Source of the DNA: Mesotaenium endlicherianum
Taxonomy: Eukaryota > Streptophyta > Zygnematophyceae > Zygnematales > Mesotaeniaceae
NCBI GenBank assembly: GCA_009602735.1
Contig: WELA01007315.1
Coordinates: 388,888-452,887, forward strand
Length of the DNA stretch: 64,000 nt
Direction: 5' to 3'
Part shown: positions 42,917 to 52,351 of the stretch, one piece after another
Layout of the letters: each line of letters opens with the position of its first letter
Numbering within the stretch: the stretch's first letter is position 1
Translations under genes and position numbers: made by a program
The notes under the pieces: generated by a model
Database searches by the model: none
What the model was told of the DNA's origin: nothing
The model's input: the letters and a program-made list of their open reading frames with translations, nothing else

Positions 42917-44619
42917 TTAAGGGGTTGTTCCTGGGGCTTCAGGATCAGGAGACGGAGATCTGGACCTAGATCCGGAGAGCCCTCTAGGTCTGTCAGCTGG
43001 CCTTCTAAAGAGCCCTGTTTGCTCTAAAGTTGGACCTCGAGGAGAACGAAGGATGGTAGCCTGCTCTTCAACCACTTGGGTGTTGATCCCCACATAGACA
43101 GGCATTCCAGTTGGATGCTGAAATACATTGGCTAGAGGTAGATGCCCTTGAGCGGAGGGGGAGGCCAGTATACCTCTGGCCCACCCGCGTGTCCCTCTTT
43201 TGGCACCATTGTCCTCTGGGGATTTTTGCCTGTGTCTGCTGCCCAGTACAGTCAGATCAGCTTCTTCCCCTGCTTGGGCAGGTGGGCTGGGGGAGCGAGC
43301 ACGGGGTCCAGTTGTCGCCATAACGGGGATCACATTCCAAATACCTGATCGTGGTTCTTTAGGAGGCGCCCCTGCCTGCCCCTGGGTATCCTGAGTACCT
43401 GCTGCTGATGCTTCTCCTCTGCCTTGTTCTTCTTCCTCATCCTCCTCATCCTCCTCCTCGGAGAGAGTAGGGGTCTCGTCCACTAAGTCGTCCTGCTCCC
43501 TAGTAGACATGGAGTAGTCTACCGACCTCCCTTTCTTAGGGCGCGCTGGAGGTTGCTTGGCCTTCAGCCTACTGATATCTATCCGGCCTGCATTCTTTGC
43601 CCATTTGACAAAGGCATGCTTTCCCTTAGAGAAGTACTCTCTTCCCCTCCTCCTATGTTCCTTGGTCTCTGCATTCATATTGCTCAGGCATCCATTCAGC
43701 CTGGGGTCCCAAGGGGCAATGTGAGGTGGTAGGATGAGATAGCCGTCTAGGCCATAGTGGAAGTCATCCGGTTGGGCTCGGTCACACTCCTGCTTCTTAT
43801 TTGTGACGGTCATCCACCTCCAGTCTGTTGGCTGCTGGTAGTACTGGGGTCCGTGCTCAGCCTTCCTCAGTTTACACGGGAACCAGTGGGGAGAGAACAT
43901 CTGCTGTCCTGCTTCCCTGGCCAAGTACTCCCAGCTCCTTCTCTCAACTTCATTGTAAGCTGGCAGGAGTGTGAGGTAGAATACCGTATCCTTAAAGCTA
44001 TCGGGCCGCATGCTCACCATCCGGATGAGTCTCTGATCTCCCACTATTCTTGGTATGGGGACCAGCTTGTCCTCTGAATCATCTGCAAGATACCGGGCCT
44101 GCTCTGCTGTATAGCCCACCATCTTGGCATAATCTTCGTAGAGGACCACACCAGTGTGTGTCTCGATGTACCTATCCNNNNNNNNNNNNNNNNNNNNNNN
44201 NNNNNNNNNNNNNNNNNNNNNNNNNNNNNNNNNNNNNNNNNNNNNNNNNNNNNNNNNNNNNNNNNNNNNNNNNNNNNNTCCTTCAGGTTATCGAAGTTTT
44301 GGCCACCCACCATAGTATACCTGTGAGTGGCCAAGCTCTTCTGTCTGTCCGCTTCAATCTTTTTCCTTTTCTCCTCCTCTGCCGCTGCCGCTTCTTCTTG
44401 TTGTTTCTTCTGTCTCTCCTCCTCAGCCTTCCTGAGGTTTTCCGCTTCCTGATCCTTCTTCCTCTGTGCCTCTTCTGCCGCCTCTTGTTGTCTGCGGACC
44501 CTTTCTTGTTGTCTCCTGGTGAGGGACGTCGCCGCCAGCTCCTTCTGGTATTGCTCCATTGTCCTCCTGGCTTCTTCTGCCTTGCGCTTTCTGTCCTCCT
44601 TTTGTGTGGTGGGCGCCAT
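42917..44619 (-). CDS. ORF3 of C3 (interrupted by an N gap)
   Basis: Starts at 44619 (MAPTTQKEDRKRK) one base after the predicted 3' splice site. The coiled-coil N-terminus runs into the 101-N gap (44178-44278), and the core and tail continue from 44149 to 42917. The frame mismatch across the gap reflects its unknown length. No stop is seen outside the gap, so this may be the intact C2-type ORF3. The conserved core has the same blocks as C1 and C2, and there is no membrane segment. Function unknown. Confidence 0.75.
44178..44278. other. 101-N assembly gap in C3 ORF3
   Basis: Run of N. By comparison with C2 ORF3 the missing sequence encodes the segment around the start of the conserved core. 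Confidence 0.95.
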
Positions 44620-44620
44620 C

Positions 44621-44650
44621 CTGCACATGTAACCAGGGCACAAGTTAGTA
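44621..44650 (-). promoter_or_regulatory. Predicted branch point and 3' splice site before C3 ORF3
   Basis: On minus TACTAAC (44650-44644) precedes TGTGCAG|G (acceptor after 44621) and the ATG at 44619. Confidence 0.5.
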
Positions 44651-45010
44651 GGATATGGACCTTTGTCATAGGGATTGCAGGAAGTATGTTAGTATTAGTA
44701 TAGTGGATTTGCTGCTGTTTACCTTACAGGATGATTGCTGAAAATTGACGTAGTTGCGATGCGCTAAACATAAATGTATGATTGTGTTTTAGGGTGAGTT
44801 AAGTGATGTAGTGTTGTGCGAGGCCCTTTTTCCTTCAGCTCAAGGTGCTTTATGTGGGCCAGGCTGTTTCCTCTGTCATTATGCTGACACTTAGGATTCA
44901 CGTAACTGTCCCTTTATCGCTCTTGCTCACTAACTGTCATATATTTTCCCCTCCAACTTTCAATGGAGACAGGACCGCCTGTCACCTTCCCGTGTCAACT
45001 GAAATGACAG

Positions 45011-48000
45011 TTATGAAGGGACTCCAGCGGCCCGAAGGTGGAACCGTTTCAACGTCCCTTTGGCATTGGTTAAGTGGTCCTTAAATTCCCAAGTGTCCGC
45101 AGAGGCATCGTAACCCTTCCATCAAATGAGGTATTTCATGACGTATTTAGATGATCGACGGACCGAGCGAGCGTCTAAAATCTCATCAACCTCATATTCC
45201 TCAGGGTCGCCGTCCCGGACAGCGGGGACCGGTCCCGGTTGGACAGGTAACCGACCTGTGAACAGTGTATCACCTGTGATGTATGCTTCCAGGAAGGAGA
45301 CATTAAAGACCAGGTGACCCTTATATTCAGCTGACATGTTCAGTTTGTAAGCATTCTGACCGATACGATGTACCACCGAATATGGACCGACCCAGACAGG
45401 GCCAAGCTTTTTCTTGACCACACCAGGGAGGTACAGGTGCTAAGAATGCAGTTTGACTAAATCCCCCTTGAAAAATGTCAGTTCCCGACGGTGTTGATTA
45501 GCGTAGTTTTGTTGGTTTTCTTGGACCTTGTGCAGGTTTCGTTGGACTTCTGAGAGGGTGTCAGCAAACTCCTGAGTTAACTGGACAGAGACCGGGTTGT
45601 CAATCCCTTCAGGGCAAGTTAAAGATTCCCCCAGTACATCTAAAGGTGATTTAGGAACTCTACCCAGGCTGAGTTCAAAAGGAGTCTTGCCCGTTGACGT
45701 GTGCACCGCACTGTTGACCGCAAATTGAATTTGAGGCAACAGGTCATCCCAATTATCTTATTTTTGGTTAATATATGCTCTGAGCACCTCCTGCAGAACT
45801 CGGTTAGTTCTTTCAGTTTGCCCATCAGTCTGAGGGTGGTTTGCTGTGCTGAGCATCTGTTTGACCCCCATTAACCCCATTAAAGCTCTAGAGAACTTGG
45901 AGGTGAATTTTGAGTCTCTGTCTGAGATGATATTAGAAGGGAGTCCATGTTGGCATACTACATGGTTGTAGAACTGTCTCGCTGTTTCGAGTGCAGTCAC
46001 TTTGACAGTTTTAGGGATATAATGACCATTTTTGTCAGTCTATCCACGACTACCAGTATTGAATCATGCCCATTGGCAATTCTTGGTAGTGAGACCACCC
46101 AGTCCATGGATATAGTTTCCTAGCGTCCAGTTGGGATGGGCAGCGGTTGCAAGAAACCTGCGGGTGGTGTGTGTCGAGACATATTTCTCTGACACTGGTC
46201 ACAAGACTTGACATATTTCAAGACCTCCCGTGGTAACCCTTCCCAATGATAATGTTTTGACAGTTTGCCAACAGTTTTGGCCTGCCCCAAATGTCCACCC
46301 AGAAGACTGTCATGCGCTTGACTCAGAAAGAGAGACCTTATTTCCAAGTTATTAGGAATGACCAGCTTCAGCCTGCCTGAAGTGGTTTCAGTCACCCAGA
46401 CCCCTCCCTTAAGCTTATACCCGAGTGCAGTAGCACGACACACATTAGTAGTGGGGCTGGGCTCAAATGTTGGGTCAGAAAGGTAGGCTTTCCTAAGTTG
46501 TTCAAGGAAGGACTTTTTCACCTTTAGTGAAGTGAGTGCACACAGGACTTTATCCACAGCATGCTGACTAAAGTTCCTTTCTTGCAAGTCAGGTCTTCTA
46601 GAGAGTGCATCAGCAGGATTTAACTTCCTTGGTTTGTAGTCGATCTGGACTTGGAACTGCTCCAGCATCTGGCGCCAGCAGTTCTCCCTCCTCGACAACT
46701 TGGACTTCTTCTGAAAGTGGGTCAGAGCTAGATGATCCGTAATCACCTTAAAAGCTTTGCCATGTAAGTATGCTCTCCACTGTTTGAGTACATGAATGAT
46801 AGCTAGCAGCTCTTTGCCATGCACTGAGTAATTAATCTCCGCTGGATTAAATTTCATAAACTCGTACAACACAGGATGCCACTCCTGCCGTACCTTACCA
46901 TCCTTTGTGGTTTTGTCAGCAGGCTGCAACAAAATAGCACCCATGGCAAAGTCAGAGGCATCAGTAACCACCTGCACCGGTTTGCTGGGGTCATACACGG
47001 CTAGCACTGGGGCAGAACAAAGGGCATCTTTAAGGGTCTGGAAGGCAGCCTGCTGCTCTTCCCCCCACACATACCCGATGTCTTTCTTAGTAAGGTCAGT
47101 CAGTTTACTGGCCTTTGTGGAATAATTCTCAATAAATCTCCTATAGTAGTTAGCCAACCCGAGGAAGGATCTAACTTCAGAGACAGACTGTGGTACTGGC
47201 CAGTCCCTTATGGTCTGGACTTTCTTAGGATCCACACTGATGCCCTCTTTACTGACAACGTGGCCTAAGAATTCAATACTTTCCTTAAAGAAATCACACT
47301 TGCTCATTTTAGCATACAAGTGATTTTTCCGCAGAGTGTCCAGAACTTTCTTTAAGTGTTCAGTGTGCTGAGCTTCATCTTTAGAGAAAATTAAAACATC
47401 ATCCAGGAACACTTGCACAAACTTATCCAAATAAGGTCTGAAAATGTTATTCATAGCACCCATGAAGGTAGCAGGAGCATTAGTCAGTCCAAATGGCATC
47501 ACGTTGAACTCATAGTGTCTATAACGTGTGCGGAAAGCAGTCTTGTGTTCATCCCCCTCAGCAATTCTGATTTGATGATAACCACTCTTGAGATCTATCT
47601 TACTGAACACCTTAGCGCCAGACAGGGTATCAAGCAAGTCCTCGATTCTGGGTAAAGCATACTTGTTCTTTACTGTAATTCTGTTCAGGGCTCTGTAATC
47701 CNACTCTGTAATCCACAGACATCCGCATACTGCCATCCTTTTTCTTAACAAATAGGATGGGAGCGCCGTACGGTGATTTACTGGGAGAAATATAACCATT
47801 TTCCTCAAGCTCTGCAATCTGTGTTTTCAACTCCTCGCTCTCCAAATAAGACAAGCCATAAGTGCGTTGCCAGGGTGGCTGGCTACCAGGTAATAGATCA
47901 ATCCTATGATCTACTTCCCTTTTAGGGGGTAGTCCTGGAGGCATGTTAAACACATCAGTGTACTGAGCAACAATTTTTGCAGCAGTAGGGTGCTCCGGAG

Positions 48001-48916
48001 GGCTTACCTTTTTCTCAACCACTTCTTCAGGTTGAGGAGGTACCTCTCTTAGCAGCAGACAGAACATTCTGTCTTCCTTCTGGTTCCAGCTTTTGACGAA
48101 CTCCATTGCATTCAGCAACTTGCATCCTTCTGGAAGCCTCTTCTTTTCCTTCATTTGCCATCCACACAGGACAAGAGGAAGAGCACTGGTGGGTGCCAAG
48201 TCAGTCTGCCCATCACTGGCTCCTCTCACTTTAACTGTACCTCTGCTCCAACACACTTCAGCTTGATGTCTATTAAGCCAGGACCTGCCTAGCACGAGAT
48301 CATAAAAGCCAGTGTTGAGTACCTCAAATGTAAGCGTTTCAGTTAGAACTGCAATGCCAGAACCTAACTGGACCTCAATAGGCTTGGTTATAACTCCTCC
48401 CGGGATACTTGAGGCATCTCCAAGGAATATTTTTCTATTCCCTTGGGTGACAGTAGGCAGCCTTAGCCGCTTAACTAAGTCCTTGTGGATAAAAGTATGT
48501 GACGCCCCTCCGTCAACAAATGCCCTCACCTTCCTACCTGCAATCATGCAATGCAGTAGGATAGGGGGGACTGTCTTTTCCTGACTTTCGCATTGTTCTC
48601 CTGACGTAGCAAAGAAATGTTGGACATCAGGTGGAACAAGAGCATCCAGAGTGTGCACTCTCTGGACGTCTATATTGCTGATGGTCTCCTTTTTCTGGTC
48701 GTCAGGCATGCATGGTGAATCCAGTTCAGCAGGACCCATAATACCTGCTACGAGAGCAGCTAGTGACGACTCACTATCTCTAGCATCCTCACAGTCAGTA
48801 GACTGGATTACTGACTGTTGCTGTCTTCTAAAGGCTGGTCTTTTCTCTTGACCTTGGGCAGGTGCTTGACTGGACACTGTTCTCTGTAGTGGCCTTTCTG
48901 CTGACAATGGTAGCAA
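45011..48916 (-). pseudogene. pol: C3 pol (broken)
   Basis: Protease [12 protein letters not shown] with the [10 protein letters not shown] box, RNase H and zinc-finger integrase are open over long stretches (48916-47630 and 47817-46120). Breaks are the assembly joint at 47702, TAG for Trp near 46120 (GRWETIS in C1), the TAA at 45760-45758 shared with C2, TAG near 45439 and TGA for Arg in the chromodomain near 45120. Without the joint, the first 2.8 kb may be open. Confidence 0.88.
48791..48832 (-). promoter_or_regulatory. C3 gag-pol frameshift signal with mutated slippery site
   Basis: The 9-bp stem (48818-48810 with 48799-48791) is intact, but the heptamer reads T TTA GAA instead of T TTA AAA, which should strongly reduce -1 slippage. 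Confidence 0.65.
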
Positions 48917-50285
48917 CTGGATTTTGCTGAGGCTGGTCTTGGCTTTGTCCTACCATCACCCCTTCCATAGCCACCTCGAGAGGAACCACCTCTACCTCTA
49001 GACTGAATAGCATTGTACTCATACTCATATTCATCACCCTGATTATCCTCAGCCTGGTCTCCTTCAACTGCATTGTAAGAACCGTGGGGCTTTCTGACAA
49101 TCTTAGACACCAAAGCGTTATCTAGCGCTCGTGATTGAATTGCTGCTGATCCCAGGCGTCAGCATCCTGGATCAAGTCAGCCAGTTTCTCATACTTTTTC
49201 TCAGCAAAATGACCAGAGACCTCGGATTTCAAGCTATACCTGAAGTATGCTATCCTATACCGTTCTGGCAAATCAGGCTGCTTCATCATGTTCTCTTGGA
49301 ACTTTTGAGCAAACTCAGCAACTGAAGTGGTCTGCTTCAGTGTCAGGGAGATCATCGCATAGATAGCTTTCTCCTGCTGGTTGATGACATCAAACTTCTC
49401 ATGCAACTTCTCGACAAACTCTACCCACGTAGGGTCACCGAGTTGCCGAGCCTTACGCTCTTCCTTCCAGTAAAGCCACCAGTCTGCGGCACTGCCTTTC
49501 AGTAGCGCACCGGTGTGCCTGACCTTCTCGTAATCTTGCAGTTCTGGGTAGTTCTCCAGCCACTGCTCAACATCCGCGAGAAACTTGATCAGGTAATATT
49601 TTCTGTTTCCCTCAGGATCATATTCCTGAGGAGGTTTCGGCTTAGGCTGACTAGGCCCTCGGCCACCACCACTAGTGGTTTGAGACCCCAGTTGGTCTCT
49701 GTCCCGCAGTAGGGACATTATGATTCTTTTGTCCTCCTGCCGAGACTGATACATGGTCGCCATTTGCGACTGCATCTGAACGAGCAATGCTCCCAAGTCT
49801 ACACTCTGGGGTGGTAGATTAGCAAATGCACCAGCAGCATTGGCATCTACTCGCTGAGTAGTGTCCTCAACAATCCCTCTCGCTCCTGCAGCAGCAATTC
49901 CTGTCGCATTCAGCCGGTCACGTATTTGACCTAGGGGTACATTGAGTTGTACAGCAGGAGGTGGGTTCAGAACATTGGCCCTTGATGCCATAAGTTCTTC
50001 AACAGTGCGCTCGTCAGCTGGCTGTCCTTCCCTCCTTTCTGTATCTTCAGCGGCCTTTGCTACTTGTTCAGCTTCTAGTCTGGCTCTCTCCTCCTCAGCT
50101 TGCTGAGCTGCGACTGCGGCAATAGCAGCTGCCTCATTTGCAGCCTCCCTAGCTGCAGTATCTGCTACTGCTTCAGAATAGGTACGGGTTCCCGCTACAT
50201 GGCTTTCCGCCTGGTTTTCGACATTCTCGTTATCCTGGTTCTCCATGTCTCGGGAGTTGCTAGTTTGAGACCTTGTCCTTACCAT
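48808..50285 (-). pseudogene. gag: C3 gag (one-base deletion)
   Basis: Open from 50285 (MVRTRSQTSN) to 49122 (387 codons). A one-base deletion near 49125 relative to C2 separates the zinc-knuckle part (49113-48808, CYHCQQKGHYREQC). It is the best-preserved C-family gag here. The ATG lies within ATGGTAAGG, a good 5' splice-site match. Confidence 0.88.
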
Positions 50286-50306
50286 ACAAAGAAGACTGTG
50301 ATAACT

Positions 50307-50319
50307 GCTCCGATACCAC
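50307..50319 (-). other. C3 primer binding site
   Basis: GTGGTATCGGAGC on minus directly after the 5' LTR. Confidence 0.85.
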
Positions 50320-51039
50320 TGAAATGAATCGACTTACCAAATAAGTGATTAACAATTAATAAAGATCTTTATATGAGCAAGTAATCTTTATGGTATTTTC
50401 CGTTAATTGGATAAACGGCAAAGGACAACACACTAGCAGTAAATAATACTTGTAAGTCAAATGCGAGTAAACTAGCATCAATAATGCAAATCAGTAAACT
50501 CATACATAAGCAAGGTTAGAAGACAGTGCGTATCAATGGCTTCTCGCCTTGGATTCAGATCTCTCTCAGTAAGCTGTACAAGAGAGTTGGCCTCGTTTCC
50601 GAATGCCGAACTCGAGAGCAATGCCTAGCATATGTACATGGAATGAGTTTACTGTTCAACGGTCAGTGCGATGGCACCGCCTACCCGGGAGTTAACCACG
50701 TTGGTAGGACCTCGGTTAACCAAATCCACCGCCATCTCCCATCATCCCAAATAGCCATCCATCATGGGGATGTCATCTGGCCATTCATTTAGCATACCAC
50801 ACTTAGATGCATATCGAGGCAGTTTGCTGCTACCGAGTACGGAAGTCAACTGGCTGTCAAAGAAAGGATCAGCAAGCTGACTTATATGGACTTCAGGCTG
50901 TTGCTTCCGGCTGAGTCATTAAACTGATAATTATGTAAAGTCCAGCAGACTGACTATTAACTAAAGTTCAGCAGGCTGAACTTAATTAACTATTATATCT
51001 AAATGAATATTATATCCACTAATATACTGATTCATTACA
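50320..51039 (-). repeat. C3 5' LTR
   Basis: 720 bp, partner of 42085-42803; antisense ORF at 50526-50792 on plus. Confidence 0.9.
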
Positions 51040-51044
51040 TGTGT

Positions 51045-51153
51045 TGTCTTTTTGCTGTTTAACCAGTTAACGGAAAATACCATAAAGATTACTTGCTGAT
51101 ATGAAGATCTTTATTAATTGTTAATCGCCTATTTGGTAAGTCGATTCATTTCG
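51045..51153 (+). repeat. C2 3' LTR, remainder
   Basis: Resumes after the C3 target duplication and ends GATTCATTTCG before the GAGGT duplication. Confidence 0.9.
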
Positions 51154-52351
51154 GAGGTTAACCGCGTGCGTCTCCTTGGCCAGGCTATCGATGCCAACGT
51201 CCTGACGTGGCTTCTCCTGCAAACACAAGCCCTGACCCCCCTTTACGTCCAGGCTTGTCATCCTGAGATGTACCAGTCCTACGACGCCATGGACCGAGAT
51301 TCCGACGGCGACGGCCGCGCACCGCCTGGTACGACCTAGCATTCCCAGCGCGAGGGTCCAGCTTCCCAGCCGCCGCCTGTGCCACGTCCTGGTCCTAGTT
51401 CTGGTTTGCTGGGGAGGGGAAGGAGGAGAGAGGAGTCCTCACAGCGACCCAGGGAGTTTTGCTCCCCATTTAGGAGTTTCGCTCTCAGCCGTCGACAGGT
51501 GGTGCACGGCAGCTGGCAGTAGCTGCCGAGGAGGAGGCACTCGAGGCAGGCCGATCACAGCCAGCTGCAAGGCAGGTGATGCCTGCAGTCCCACATACCA
51601 CGCCATCAGCAGGGCAGGAGGCGCCAGCTGCAGCGCAGGAGCCACCACCGGCTGTCCCTACTTGGAAGCTGGGAGGGACTCTCACTGAGGCCCAGGCTGC
51701 TCAGCTGACGGCATTGCTGGATGCACGGCGCAGTGCCAGCTTTGCCAGCGGCATGCACGATCTTGGGCGCTACACAGGCGACCCTATGAAGATACCCCTC
51801 TAGACAGACGTGCCCATCTTCCAGAAGCGCTATCGCTACAGTCGCTTTGAGGACAACCTGATCAGCACGCAGACAGGCAAGCTAGAGGAGTGTTAGCTCA
51901 TTCGTGAGTCTGCCTCCACCTACGTTGCGCCCACAGTCATGCCAGCTAAGTAGAACGCCTCAGGCAATTGGTCTGAGAAGAGGATGTGCGGTGACTATCG
52001 TAAGCTTAACGAGGTCACTCAGCAGGACAGATACCCTATGCCGACCCCTGACGAGATCTTCGACGACATCGGCGCTTGTACTTGGTTCTCGGTGCTGGAT
52101 TTGAGGCAGGGCTTCAACCAGATACCCATTGCGGAGGAGGACCAGCATAAGACGGCTTTTTGGGGATCGCAGCAACTCTACGAGTGGAGGGTTATGCCCT
52201 TTGGCTTGAAGAACAATCTTGCCACCTTCTAGCGAGTCATGGAGAAGGAGCTGGTAGGGCTCTCCTTTTCCCGGTGCTACATCGATGACGGCTCGTCTTC
52301 AGTGAGACGTTTAAGGAGCACATCGCGCATATTGCTACAGTCCTGGACCGC
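51154..52351 (+). pseudogene. B methyltransferase C-terminus and RT N-terminal half (broken)
   Basis: The frame continues from 26543 as EVNRVRLLGQAIDANVLTWLL, which fits methyltransferase motif X (R..LLG.A....V...L). A Pro-rich linker follows. Then comes RT: PIFQKRYRYSRFEDNLI, MCGDYRKLNEV, FSVLDLRQGFNQI, WRVMPFGLKN and CYIDDG (YxDD). In-frame TAGs are at about 51337, 51799, 51894, 51949 and 52230; the last is almost certainly ATFQRVM with Gln lost. There are frameshifts near 51540 and 52290. Confidence 0.78.

Larger units (their letters stand above)
42085..51039 (-). mobile_element. C3: Ty3/gypsy chromovirus with ORF3, nested in C2 3' LTR
   Basis: Flanked by TGTGT (42080-42084 and 51040-51044). 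On minus: 5' LTR 50320-51039, primer site 50307-50319, gag 50285-48808, pol 48916-45011, ORF3 44619-42917, 3' LTR 42085-42803. The LTRs differ by a few percent. It is oriented opposite to C2 and of the same subfamily (ORF3 type and integrase TAA shared). Confidence 0.92.
26544..51153 (+). mobile_element. C2: Ty3/gypsy chromovirus with ORF3, carrying nested F and C3
   Basis: Flanked by GAGGT (26539-26543 and 51154-51158). 5' LTR 26544-27277, gag 27312-28789, pol 28681-39261 interrupted by F, ORF3 to 41374, hairpin and polypurine tract 41452-41485, and a 3' LTR split by C3 (41487-42084 and 51045-51153). The final base is G instead of the family's A. gag-pol is about 90 percent identical to C1 in protein by eye. 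Confidence 0.92.

Noticed and set aside
19016-52351. TAG reassigned to Gln in this genome
   Set aside because: F gag ends with TAG in a functional context just after its frameshift site, and sister copies show CAG at several of these positions; mutation is simpler.
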